The notes below the pieces were generated by a model. That model was not told the DNA's origin. It made no database searches and saw only the letters and a program-made list of their open reading frames with translations. This document shows, in pieces, positions 25,100 through 33,695 of a stretch of 64,000 nucleotides of DNA. The position numbers and the translations under genes were made by a program. The stretch's first letter is position 1; each line of letters opens with the position of its first letter. This DNA is from SIG673 sp964570105 (GTDB taxonomy: Bacteria > Bacillota > Clostridia > Oscillospirales > CAG-272): contig CAZMWM010000001.1 in the NCBI GenBank assembly GCA_964570105.1, positions 1 to 64,000 of the forward strand, in the 5' to 3' direction.

Positions 25100-27181
25100 T
25101 TATTCGGAGATGCTGTCAAGGTATTCACCGAGATCGCGAAGCAACGTCTCCGTCCTTATGCTTGCACCCTCAAGGGTGCAGTGCCATATGCTGTCATAAA
25201 AATATTCGTGCGCATATACGTAATCTCCGACATTCGATATCACCGGATATTTCAGCTTTTCCGAAAAATATTTAGTGCAGTGATCGTACGCCGCCTGATT
25301 TCTGCTACCCTCAGCCACCGCCCCTATATCGAGCGTGGGAAAGCTTCCGAGCATGATACCGCCCTTTGAGACTATGATATCGTTCACTTCGTTGAGCCGA
25401 GCGGCGTTAACGTCGCTGAGATAGCTTCCCGGAGATAAGAAATTATAATTTCCACTCGCGGTAAATCCCCTGTTCGTGATCCTGTTCGTAACAAGATCTC
25501 CGTATTCGTTCATGCTTGAAACGGCACACTGATAATCGTATTCGACATTTCCGCGAATTCCCTGAGCTTCCTTGTACGCTCCCCAGAAATTCGTAAATTC
25601 CGTCATATCCACCTCGCGGAATATGTCATAGCACTGCTCGTTTGCCCTAAATAGCTTCCACTCGATCCTGTTGCTTCCGAGCGTCGTCCCTCCGTATTCC
25701 CCGGCGTGGATCACGATATCCCCTTCACCCACGTAATTGGCGATGACCTTAAGATAGAAATAGCTCGGTGTTCCGGCGTTCGTACCGTAATTCACTATCG
25801 TATGGTCGGGATAAGCCTCCTGAAAACGTTCGCTCAGCATACCGTTAAGAGTCGAGGAGCCGGATACCACGACCAGCATCTTGCCGGGAGCGGTCTTTAC
25901 CCGCTCGTACTTTATGCAGAATGCACCTTCGGCTTCCTTGCTGTAATACGGCAGACGCTGTGAGTTCAGCACTACCGTCGAAAGCTTTCCGCAACCGTTG
26001 AACGAATCGTTCGAGACCTCGGTCACCCCGTCAAACAGCACGAGCTGCTTCAACCTCGAACAACCCTTGAACGCATCGTTCGCCACTGTCTTGACGGTAT
26101 CGGGAAGCACCACCGTCTTTAGAGCCGTGCTTAAGAACGCATTACCGAGAACAGCGACGACGGGCTTACCGTTATAAGACTCGGGAATGACCGCCAAGGA
26201 GCCTTTACCACTGAAAAAGCTCAGAGCATAACCCTCTCCGTACGCTTGGAATTTCAGCTCACTGTTCGGGGAGACCTTAGCCCAGACAACCCAAAGCTCG
26301 AGATATCCGGTATCCTGCGGCACGACGCAGACACCGCCCATATTCGAAAAACCGGGTATATCGTTCACGGTAGTGTAATCCTCAAAAACGACAGGCTCGG
26401 TGCTGTACCCCACAGCTATGTATCCTTCACGCGTAAACGTCCCATTGGAATGGAGCGTATTACGGCAGGTATATTGACTTTTGGCGGCAACGGAAACGGT
26501 GAGCCGATCTCCCCCACTCTCCGTCACCGTACCTCCGTTTGCATGGTAGGTGATGTAATGCTGATCCGCAATGTCGTAATTGGCGTACAGCTTCACGCTC
26601 TCGGTCATTTCGAACGAATATTCAAGCTCTTCACTTATCAAGGTACCGCCATCCATGAGGTACGAGCCGACAGACCAGCCGATAAAGCTGTATACCGGCG
26701 TCTCCTGCGCGGTAACGACAGCAGTATCGCCGACATTGTAGCATCCGCCGTACTCGGAGTTGTCACTCACCAGCATAGAGAGCGGAGCTTTGCATTCGAG
26801 CAAGAGCATCTTACTCGGGCATATCGTATAAAATTCGACCGTGGTCGGGTACTTTAAATTATAAAGCACGAGGGTGCCGCTGGATTCACTGTACCGAGCG
26901 TTCGCCGAATTTCCCAGGTAGACGTAGCCGTCCTTGATGTTGACCTTAAATTCAACACTCTTTCCGGGAGACACCTCAACGGAGGACGCACCCTGTATCT
27001 CGATCCCGTCGCTCTCCTTGATGCTCACACGTATCTTCGGCAAGCTCTCTTCCCCGTGCGTCGTCTGCTCAAATAAGCACGACGACAAAAGACAGACCGC
27101 CGCCAAGGCGGCAAGCGACCATACAAGTGCGATACACACCCGACAGAGACGACGTTTCGATACATACACAGCTCTTCTCAT
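25100..27181 (-). CDS. LRR-SGNH lipoprotein, MBOAT partner
   Basis: A 693-residue lipoprotein. A signal peptide ends in the lipobox LLSSC (C35). It continues with beta-rich domains that include a Listeria/Bacteroides-type repeat (YITYHANGGTVT, about 209-220, with GYIAVGYS). BspA-like leucine-rich repeats occupy about 328-408. The C-terminal SGNH-like domain has SGSS (440-443) and D-x3-H at D663/H667, the same layout as in the SGNH protein at the other end of the operon. GGGAG precedes the ATG. It should be anchored outside the cell and may acylate or bind the polymer served by the MBOAT protein. Two different SGNH partners for one MBOAT is notable. Confidence 0.82.
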   Translation of the reverse strand: MRRAVYVSKRRLCRVCIALVWSLAALAAVCLLSSCLFEQTTHGEESLPKIRVSIKESDGIEIQGASSVEVSPGKSVEFKVNIKDGYVYLGNSANARYSESSGTLVLYNLKYPTTVEFYTICPSKMLLLECKAPLSMLVSDNSEYGGCYNVGDTAVVTAQETPVYSFIGWSVGSYLMDGGTLISEELEYSFEMTESVKLYANYDIADQHYITYHANGGTVTESGGDRLTVSVAAKSQYTCRNTLHSNGTFTREGYIAVGYSTEPVVFEDYTTVNDIPGFSNMGGVCVVPQDTGYLELWVVWAKVSPNSELKFQAYGEGYALSFFSGKGSLAVIPESYNGKPVVAVLGNAFLSTALKTVVLPDTVKTVANDAFKGCSRLKQLVLFDGVTEVSNDSFNGCGKLSTVVLNSQRLPYYSKEAEGAFCIKYERVKTAPGKMLVVVSGSSTLNGMLSERFQEAYPDHTIVNYGTNAGTPSYFYLKVIANYVGEGDIVIHAGEYGGTTLGSNRIEWKLFRANEQCYDIFREVDMTEFTNFWGAYKEAQGIRGNVEYDYQCAVSSMNEYGDLVTNRITNRGFTASGNYNFLSPGSYLSDVNAARLNEVNDIIVSKGGIMLGSFPTLDIGAVAEGSRNQAAYDHCTKYFSEKLKYPVISNVGDYVYAHEYFYDSIWHCTLEGASIRTETLLRDLGEYLDSISE

Positions 27182-27278
27182 ATGCGCAAGCTCCCTTTCA
27201 GATGGCAGGACGATCTACATTATATCCAAATACCGCCATCATTGCCGAAGTTTAAGTTTATAAGTAATAGCTGTACTG

Positions 27279-27307
27279 ATTATACATTATTTATCGCTGT
27301 TTGTCAA
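27279..27307 (-). promoter_or_regulatory. Perfect-consensus promoter of the MBOAT/SGNH operon
   Basis: On the minus strand TTGACA (27302-27307) and TATAAT (27279-27284) match consensus at all 12 positions with the optimal 17-base spacer. It lies about 98 bases upstream of the LRR-SGNH lipoprotein ATG. Confidence 0.85.
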
Positions 27308-27521
27308 TGATTTTGTGATAATTTTTCGTCTTTTTGCCCCACAACGTTTCCGAGGCACGATTTGTTTTGTTAAATTTAAACAAATCCCCCGCTTCAACGT
27401 CCGCGCCGAAGCTCAGACATCTCATCTGTCCGCGTCCGGATCCCGAGCTATTTACAGCAAATCTGTACATAACATCACAAAAAATTTCGCGTAATACGGT
27501 ACACTTTTTTTCAAAAACCCC
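27308..27521. other. Spacer between divergent promoters
   Basis: No gene is seen between the promoter of the MBOAT operon and the promoter of infC. An open frame here on the minus strand has no ribosome site and no recognisable family. The stretch 27300-27400 is AT-rich and otherwise unremarkable. Confidence 0.5.
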
Positions 27522-27550
27522 TTGACAAAACAAAAAAAGTGTGGTATGAT
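27522..27550 (+). promoter_or_regulatory. Promoter of infC-rpmI-rplT
   Basis: TTGACA (27522-27527) and TATGAT (27545-27550) are separated by exactly 17 bases. Transcription would start near 27557 and read through a leader of about 160 bases. Confidence 0.85.
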
Positions 27551-27556
27551 AATGCA

Positions 27557-27719
27557 GTAAAAAGAAGCAGAACGCTCTGTTCTCACCTCACGACGCTAAA
27601 GTCCAAGGGTAAAGATCGACCGCACGTATGCGTTACGTGTGTGTTGCTTTGCGGTGAAGTTCTGTTTCTTTACCGCTTTTTTGTTTTCAAAACTCAATGA
27701 GACTTGGAGGTGTTTCACT
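27557..27719 (+). promoter_or_regulatory. infC leader with attenuator (L20-leader type)
   Basis: The leader holds several pairable segments and ends in a Rho-independent hairpin. GCGGTGAAG (27651-27659) pairs with CTTTACCGC (27668-27676), followed by six T, all before the infC start. In Firmicutes the infC-rpmI-rplT operon is commonly controlled by ribosomal protein L20 binding such a leader and favouring termination. Position and terminator are seen directly; L20 control is inferred from the family. Confidence 0.7.
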
Positions 27720-28274
27720 ATTATTAAGAACTCTAATTCTAACGGAAAAGAGCATGAGATCAACGACGCTATCGGCTTTCCCGATAATAAAAATGTCCGT
27801 TTGATATCGGACGGTGGAGAGCAGTTTGGCATAATGACCTTTTCTAAGGCGCTCGCACTCGCATACGAGCGTGATCTTGACTTGGTGCTTATGAGCGCTC
27901 AGTCCGATCCGCCGGTATGCAAGCTTATGGATTACGGCAAATACCGTTTTGAGCGCGACAAGAAGGAAAAGGAAGCCAAAAAGAAGCAAAAGACCGTAGA
28001 GATCAAGGAGATACAGCTCACTTGCCTTATCGATACGAACGATCTTAACACGAAGATAAATCATGCTCGCCGCTTTCTCGCAGACGGAAACAGAGTTCGT
28101 GTCATGGTGAAGTTCAGAGGACGCCAGATGGCGCGTCAGGAAGGCGGACACCAGCTCCTTGAGCGTTTCTGTGCCGCATGCGCAGATCTCGGCTCACCGG
28201 AAAAGGCTCCGGTTTTTGAAGGCAGGAATATGATCACGTTTATAGCTCCGGTCAAGCAGACCGCGGCAAAATGA
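27720..28274 (+). CDS. infC: Translation initiation factor IF-3
   Basis: A 184-residue factor that binds the 30S subunit and checks the initiation codon. GGEQFGIMTFSKAL, SAQSDPPVCKLMDYGKYRFE, the basic linker KKEKEAKKKQK and FRGRQMARQEGG are standard. The start is read as ATT at 27720. GGAGG ends 9 bases upstream, the sequence from there (IIKNSNSNGKEHEIN) has normal IF-3 length, and the only upstream ATG (27639) lies before the attenuator. AUU starts are known for infC, where IF-3 discriminates against its own message. The next gene follows after 14 bases. Confidence 0.94.
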   Translation: MIKNSNSNGKEHEINDAIGFPDNKNVRLISDGGEQFGIMTFSKALALAYERDLDLVLMSAQSDPPVCKLMDYGKYRFERDKKEKEAKKKQKTVEIKEIQLTCLIDTNDLNTKINHARRFLADGNRVRVMVKFRGRQMARQEGGHQLLERFCAACADLGSPEKAPVFEGRNMITFIAPVKQTAAK

Positions 28275-28288
28275 AAGGAGATCCAGTA

Positions 28289-28483
28289 ATGGGAAAGATC
28301 AAAACGCACAGTGCATCATCCAAAAGATTCTCTGTAACCAAAGGCGGCAAGGTGAAGTTCAACCATATGAACCGCCGTCATAAGCTTGGACACAAGACGT
28401 CGAAACGCAAGAGAGATCTGCGTCAGAACGCTTACATGAGCGAAGCAATGGCATCCAACATCAAAGCGATGCTCCCTCGCTGA
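28289..28483 (+). CDS. rpmI: Ribosomal protein L35
   Basis: A 64-residue basic ribosomal protein with MGKIKTHSASSKRF at the start and GHKTSKRKRDLR in the middle, both diagnostic for L35. AAAGGAG precedes the ATG at 28289; the six-codon upstream extension has no site of its own. It is the second gene of the infC operon. Confidence 0.96.
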   Translation: MGKIKTHSASSKRFSVTKGGKVKFNHMNRRHKLGHKTSKRKRDLRQNAYMSEAMASNIKAMLPR

Positions 28484-28514
28484 GCTTTTACAAATACAGA
28501 GGAGGATTTTTTAA

Positions 28515-28868
28515 ATGGCAAGAGTTAAAGGCGCTGTTATGACGCGCAAGAGAAGAAATAAAGTTCTTAAGGCAGCAAAGGGTTATTGGGGCGCAAAGTC
28601 CAAGCATTTCAGAATGGCTAAGCAAGCCGTTATGAAGAGCGGAAACTACGCTTTCATCGGCAGAAAGAGCAAGAAGAGAGACTTCCGCCGTCTGTGGATC
28701 ACCAGAATTTCCGCACAGGCTAAGGTAAACGGTCTCAACTATTCCACGTTCGTATGCGGACTTAAAAAAGCCGGTATTGACCTCAATCGCAAGATGCTTT
28801 CCGAGATCGCCATTGCTGACAAGGCGGCGTTCGCTGAGCTTTGCGACAAAGCAAAGGCGGCTCTTTAA
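28515..28868 (+). CDS. rplT: Ribosomal protein L20
   Basis: A 117-residue ribosomal protein, with MARVKGAVMTRKRRNKVLKAAKGYWGAK-type start and INGLN-like KVNGLNYSTFVCGLKKAGI region typical of L20. It binds 23S rRNA early in assembly and is the likely feedback regulator of this operon's leader. AGAGGAGG precedes the ATG. Confidence 0.97.
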   Translation: MARVKGAVMTRKRRNKVLKAAKGYWGAKSKHFRMAKQAVMKSGNYAFIGRKSKKRDFRRLWITRISAQAKVNGLNYSTFVCGLKKAGIDLNRKMLSEIAIADKAAFAELCDKAKAAL

Positions 28869-28882
28869 TTTCATATTCACAT

Positions 28883-28925
28883 CGGGGGAGAGTCGCTTGG
28901 CGGCATCCCCCGTTTGTTGGTTTTT
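28883..28925 (+). terminator. Terminator after rplT
   Basis: CGGGGGA (28883-28889) pairs with TCCCCCG (28906-28912), followed by TTTGTTGGTTTTT. Confidence 0.8.
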
Positions 28926-28972
28926 ACGTCCGCCCGCCGCGTGACCGCGATAACGCTTGAAAGTGAGACGAT

Positions 28973-29773
28973 ATGAATAAAGAACGAATAACATCACGCT
29001 CAAATCCGTACATAAAGGAGCTTGTCTCGCTCTCGGAGCGTAAGAACCGACTTGCCGCCTCTAAATTCTTTTTCGAGGGCAGGAAGCTCTTCTGCGAGGC
29101 TCTCGAAAACAATGTGGAGCTTGAAGCGGTGCTTATGACCGAAAGTATTTTTAACGAATACGAAAAATTTGACTATCCATTCAGACATATTTGCGTAACA
29201 GATGACGTATACGCCAAAATTTCCTCGGAAAAATCTCCCGAAGGAATATTCTGTGTCGCAAAAACACTTGACAAATTACATATTTTAAATATAATATATA
29301 GTAGCCATACCAAAGAGAGCATTTTGATACTTGACGGACTCAGGGATCCCGGAAACGTCGGCACGGTGCTTCGCACAGCGGCGGCGTTCGGTTGCGATAC
29401 CGTGATCCTTTCGGCAGACTGCGCGGATATATATAATCCGAGGACGTTGCGCGCCGCGATGGGAGCGGTGTTCCGTCAAAGGACCGTAACGGTCAGCGAT
29501 CTGCCAAAAACGTTAACGTCGCTTCGCGAAAGCGGTAAAAAGGTATACAGTGCCGCGCTCGGCGACGTTTCGCTGAAGCTCGGAGATATCACCGTATCCC
29601 CCGACACCTGTTTCGTCATAGGAAACGAGGGCAACGGAGTACGCGACGAGGTCATAGCGGCATCGGACGGTACAGTGCTCATCCCCATGCAAGCCGGCTG
29701 CGAGTCGCTCAACGCTTCCGCCGCCGCCACAGTGCTCCTATGGGAGCAATACAAAAGCCGAGGCTTTGAATGA
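28973..29773 (+). CDS. SpoU/TrmH-family RNA 2'-O-methyltransferase
   Basis: A 266-residue SPOUT enzyme. The N-terminal substrate-binding domain starts ITSRSNPYIKELVSLSERK. The knotted methyltransferase domain has LDGLRDPGNVGTVLRTA, FVIGNEGNGVRDEV and SLNASAAATVLLWE, the three SpoU motifs. It probably methylates a ribose in 23S rRNA or tRNA; the exact base cannot be read. It stands between the L20 operon and dprA, as often in Clostridia. Confidence 0.92.
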   Translation: MNKERITSRSNPYIKELVSLSERKNRLAASKFFFEGRKLFCEALENNVELEAVLMTESIFNEYEKFDYPFRHICVTDDVYAKISSEKSPEGIFCVAKTLDKLHILNIIYSSHTKESILILDGLRDPGNVGTVLRTAAAFGCDTVILSADCADIYNPRTLRAAMGAVFRQRTVTVSDLPKTLTSLRESGKKVYSAALGDVSLKLGDITVSPDTCFVIGNEGNGVRDEVIAASDGTVLIPMQAGCESLNASAAATVLLWEQYKSRGFE

Positions 29774-29941
29774 TATTCCGTTTTTTCGGACATTCAAAAG
29801 CGTTCAAACTGTCGCCGCATATGCGACGATACTGCCACCGGTCACACCTTCAACACCAAGCGTACGGGGGATAACGCTTTACACCGCGTACGTGCACTTA
29901 AGGTAAAGCTCAAAATCTTATTTTTGAAAGGACATCTCAAA

Positions 29942-31384
29942 ATGTTCGACAAAAGGTACTGGATATGGCTCAGTCTCGCATTTGACGTCGCGGACGCCGT
30001 TTCGGACAAGCTGTTGTTCGATTTCGGCGGAGATCCCGAAGCGATATATCGCGCTTCGTATCTCGCTCTCAAAAGATCTATTCCAAACGAACATAACGTT
30101 CTGCGTAAATTGATCGAAAAGGACCTGCATACGGCAGATAGGATTCTTGATTTCTGCGAGGTGAATAATATCGGCATCCTCACTCAGGACAGCCGCCGTT
30201 ATCCCCCTTCCCTCCTATCCATACGCGGCAGACCTATCGTACTGTATTACAAAGGCTCACTTCCCGATTTTTCGGATAGGCTCGCCATCGCCGTGGTCGG
30301 AACACGACGCGTTTCGGATTACGGAAGCAACGCCGCCTACTCCATATCTTACGATCTTGCAAAAAACGGAGCGATCGTCGTTAGCGGAATGGCATTGGGA
30401 ACAGACGGAGCCGCTCACCACGGCGCACTCGATGCGTTGGGCACGACGGTCGCCGTTCTCGGCTCGGGTATCGACGTCGTATATCCGAGATCCAACGCCG
30501 AGCTTTACGATGAGCTTACGCTTAACGGTACCGTGATCACCGAATTCCCGCCGCAATCTCGCCCGGAGGGCTGGCATTTTCCTCAGCGTAACCGCATCAT
30601 AAGCGGTCTTTCATCGGGTATACTCGTAGTTGAAGCGGCGGAAAAGAGCGGCTCTCTCATCACCGCCGATCACGCAAAAAAGCAAGGACGGATGATCTAT
30701 GCCGTTCCGGGAAAGGTCGGGGAGCTTGCAAGTCTCGGCACGAATAATCTTATCCGCGACGGGGCGAAGGTGGTCACCTGCGCCGACGACATCCTCAAGG
30801 ATTTTTCGGCGCTCTATCAGTGCCATGCCGACAAGTCGTCCGGAGCGAAGCATCCCCACCGGAAGCCCGGAGCTGAGCTTCGGGTATCCGAGCCGGTAGT
30901 TTCGGTAACGCTCGCACAGCAAAAGAAGCCACCGAACAGATCGAGCGGATATATGTCCGCGGAGGTGGATCCAAAGCTTGAAGCCGCCGGACAGGCGAAG
31001 CGGAAGCGTGAGGAGATTAAGCCATCCCCCGAATTGGAATATCCGCCAAAAACTCCCAACAAACACGGTTTCGGTATGGTGGGATTTTGGAATAATAACG
31101 AAAGCGAAAGCGCGACCGGCAACGGCGCACTGAGAGGTACGACCGCACTCACCTCCGATGACCGCAGTGCTTCGGCATCCGGCTCTGCTTCTCCGCGTGA
31201 TTTCCCCGGTCTTTCCGAGAACGAACGCCGCATCATTGATTTTATAGTCTCGCACGAAAAAGCAAACGCGGACGAGCTGACGTTGCTCGATATCCCGGCG
31301 CACGTCATCTCTTCAAGACTCACGCTCCTTGAGATAAAGGGGCTGATAGAATGCACCGATGACGGATATTATCACTTAATTTAA
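29942..31384 (+). CDS. dprA: DNA-processing protein DprA
   Basis: A protein of about 480 residues that loads RecA on incoming single-stranded DNA. The Rossmann-like core has GTRRVSDYG, VSGMALGTDGAAHHGALDA, AVLGSGIDVVYP, FPPQSRPEGWHFPQRNRIISGLS and SGSLITADHAKKQGR. A low-complexity linker of about 110 residues follows before a C-terminal winged-helix domain (LTLLDIPAHVISSRLTLLEIKGLI). The linker makes it longer than most DprA proteins. The ATG at 29942 has AAAGG 10 bases upstream. It is followed closely by topA, the usual order in this phylum. Confidence 0.94.
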   Translation: MFDKRYWIWLSLAFDVADAVSDKLLFDFGGDPEAIYRASYLALKRSIPNEHNVLRKLIEKDLHTADRILDFCEVNNIGILTQDSRRYPPSLLSIRGRPIVLYYKGSLPDFSDRLAIAVVGTRRVSDYGSNAAYSISYDLAKNGAIVVSGMALGTDGAAHHGALDALGTTVAVLGSGIDVVYPRSNAELYDELTLNGTVITEFPPQSRPEGWHFPQRNRIISGLSSGILVVEAAEKSGSLITADHAKKQGRMIYAVPGKVGELASLGTNNLIRDGAKVVTCADDILKDFSALYQCHADKSSGAKHPHRKPGAELRVSEPVVSVTLAQQKKPPNRSSGYMSAEVDPKLEAAGQAKRKREEIKPSPELEYPPKTPNKHGFGMVGFWNNNESESATGNGALRGTTALTSDDRSASASGSASPRDFPGLSENERRIIDFIVSHEKANADELTLLDIPAHVISSRLTLLEIKGLIECTDDGYYHLI

Positions 31385-31424
31385 GCAGATCCAAGCATCT
31401 CCACCAAGAAAGGAACTTTTATAT

Positions 31425-33695
31425 ATGGCAAATCTCGTGATACTTGAGTCGCCCTTCAAGGCGACGAGCATTAAAAATTATCTCGGCTCAGGCTATAAGG
31501 TGATAGCCTGTCAGGGACATATACGCGATCTCCCCAAGAGCACGCTCGGCGTGGATGTCGAAGGCGGCTTCGTTCCGCATTATATCAATATACGCGGAAA
31601 GGGAGACCTCATAGCCTCGCTGAAAAAAGAGGCAAAGTCCGCAAGCAAGATATATCTCGCAACCGACCCTGACCGTGAGGGAGAGGCGATAGCTTGGCAT
31701 CTCGCCACCGCATTGAAGCTCCCGATAGAGGAAACGAAGCGAGTAACCTTTAACGAGATAACGAAGAGCGCGGTAAAAGCCGCGATAAAATCACCGCGCA
31801 ACATCGATATGCAGCTCGTCGATTCACAGCAGGCGCGCAGGATACTTGACAGGATAGTCGGATACAAGCTGAGTCCGTTCCTTTGGAAAACGGTCAAGAG
31901 CGGACTTTCCGCAGGTCGCGTCCAATCCGTTGCAACAAGGATAATCTGCGAACGCGAGGACGAGATAAGGCGTTTCGTGCCCGATGAATATTGGCTTCTT
32001 GACGCTTCCTTTATCGGAGAAAGCTCCCAGACCGTCAAGGCAAGATTTTACGGACTCGCTTCAAAAGGCTCAAAGCTCGAACTTAAGACCTCAGAGCAGA
32101 CCAAAAGCATCGTGAGCGCGCTGAAGAACGCGGAATTTACCGTCAGCTCCGTGAAGAGATCGGTAAGACAAAAGCTCCCGTCTCCTCCCTTCAACACCTC
32201 GTCCATGCAGCAGGAGGCATACAAAAAGCTGAATTTCCAATCCCAATACACCATGCGTATAGCTCAGGAGCTGTACGAGGGCGTCAACCTCGGAAGCGAG
32301 AACGGCGGTATCACCGGTCTTATAACCTATATGCGTACCGACTCGCTCCGCATATCCTCCGAGGCTTCGACGGCGACCAAAGCGTTTATTACCGAAAAGT
32401 ACGGAGAAGGATACGCACCGGAACAGCCGAGAGTTTACAGGTCGCGCGATAACGCACAGGATGCGCACGAAGCCATCCGACCGACAGACGTTACGCTTGA
32501 GCCGGATACGGTCAAAAAATATCTCTCCTCCGGTCAGTATAAGCTCTACAAGCTGATCTGGAGCCGTTACGTGGCAAGCCAGATGTCAAATGCAGAGCTT
32601 GATACCGTCACCGCCGACATCAAAGCCGGAGATCATATATTCCGTACCAGCGGTTATATCGTGAAATTCAACGGTTATATGGCGGTCTACGACGCAGGCG
32701 AGGACGGCTCCGACGAGTCCGAAAAAAACCGTATTCCGGCTATCTCGGAGGGCGAGAAGCTCACTCTTAAGGAATTGACTCCGGCTCAGAAATTCACCGA
32801 GCCGCCGGCAAGATATAACGAGGCTACCCTCATAAAATTCCTCGAGGAAAAGGGCATCGGACGTCCGTCCACATTCGTTCCGATAATCTCGACGATCATC
32901 TCGAGAGGTTATGTCAAGCGCGACAAGCATTCGCTTATCCCGACCTCTCTCGGTGAGATAACTACCAAGCTGATGCTGGAGAATTTCCCCGACGTCGTAG
33001 ACTATAAATTCACCGCACAGATGGAGGATCGCCTCGACAGCATATCCGAGGGCGAAAGCACGATGTACGAGGTGCTCAACAGCTTTTATGACGGATTTGC
33101 CAAAAATTTAGAGACCGCATTTGAAAAAGCCAAGGAGCTGTCCGTCAACGTACCGGCTGAACAGACCGATATAATATGCGATAAATGCGGTAGCACCATG
33201 ATAGTCAAGAACGGACGCTACGGAAAATTTGCCGCATGCCCCAATTATCCCGAATGCAAGAACACCAAGCCCCTCGACAGCTCCGGAAAGCCCAAGCAGG
33301 AAGCACCCGAGCCTGAGCCGACGGGACTAAAGTGCGAGCTTTGCGGCGGAGCACTCGTTCTCAGAAACGGACGCTATGGCTCTTTCTATGCCTGCGAGAA
33401 CTTCCCGAAATGCAAATTCACCAAGCAGCTCACCAAGGATACAGGCGTGGCGTGCCCCAAGTGCGGAGCAAAGATCGTCACAAAGCACGGCAAGAACAAC
33501 ACCTTCTTCTACAGTTGCGAGAAATACCCCGAATGTGATTTTTCGTCTTGGGATCAACCGATGAAGGAGCGTTGCCCCGAATGCGGAGGGCTGATGCTGA
33601 AAAAGAAGGGCAAAGCGACCGTTTACTGTATGAATAAGGAATGCGGTCACACGGAGACTGCTCCGACCGATACGGAGAATGTGCCCAATGAATGA
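31425..33695 (+). CDS. topA: DNA topoisomerase I with four zinc-ribbon motifs
   Basis: A 756-residue type IA topoisomerase that relaxes negative supercoils. The Toprim domain has VILESPFKATSIKNYL and TDPDREGEAIAWH. The catalytic tyrosine is in GLITYMRTDSLRIS, near residue 305. The C-terminus has four four-cysteine ribbons, beginning CDKCGSTMIVKNG, CELCGGALVLRNG, CPKCGAKIVTKHG and CPECGGLMLKKKG. Its stop overlaps the trmFO start. Confidence 0.96.
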   Translation: MANLVILESPFKATSIKNYLGSGYKVIACQGHIRDLPKSTLGVDVEGGFVPHYINIRGKGDLIASLKKEAKSASKIYLATDPDREGEAIAWHLATALKLPIEETKRVTFNEITKSAVKAAIKSPRNIDMQLVDSQQARRILDRIVGYKLSPFLWKTVKSGLSAGRVQSVATRIICEREDEIRRFVPDEYWLLDASFIGESSQTVKARFYGLASKGSKLELKTSEQTKSIVSALKNAEFTVSSVKRSVRQKLPSPPFNTSSMQQEAYKKLNFQSQYTMRIAQELYEGVNLGSENGGITGLITYMRTDSLRISSEASTATKAFITEKYGEGYAPEQPRVYRSRDNAQDAHEAIRPTDVTLEPDTVKKYLSSGQYKLYKLIWSRYVASQMSNAELDTVTADIKAGDHIFRTSGYIVKFNGYMAVYDAGEDGSDESEKNRIPAISEGEKLTLKELTPAQKFTEPPARYNEATLIKFLEEKGIGRPSTFVPIISTIISRGYVKRDKHSLIPTSLGEITTKLMLENFPDVVDYKFTAQMEDRLDSISEGESTMYEVLNSFYDGFAKNLETAFEKAKELSVNVPAEQTDIICDKCGSTMIVKNGRYGKFAACPNYPECKNTKPLDSSGKPKQEAPEPEPTGLKCELCGGALVLRNGRYGSFYACENFPKCKFTKQLTKDTGVACPKCGAKIVTKHGKNNTFFYSCEKYPECDFSSWDQPMKERCPECGGLMLKKKGKATVYCMNKECGHTETAPTDTENVPNE

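Noticed and set aside
27291..27533. Minus-strand frame of 80 codons between the divergent promoters
   Set aside because: No ribosome site; it covers both promoter regions.
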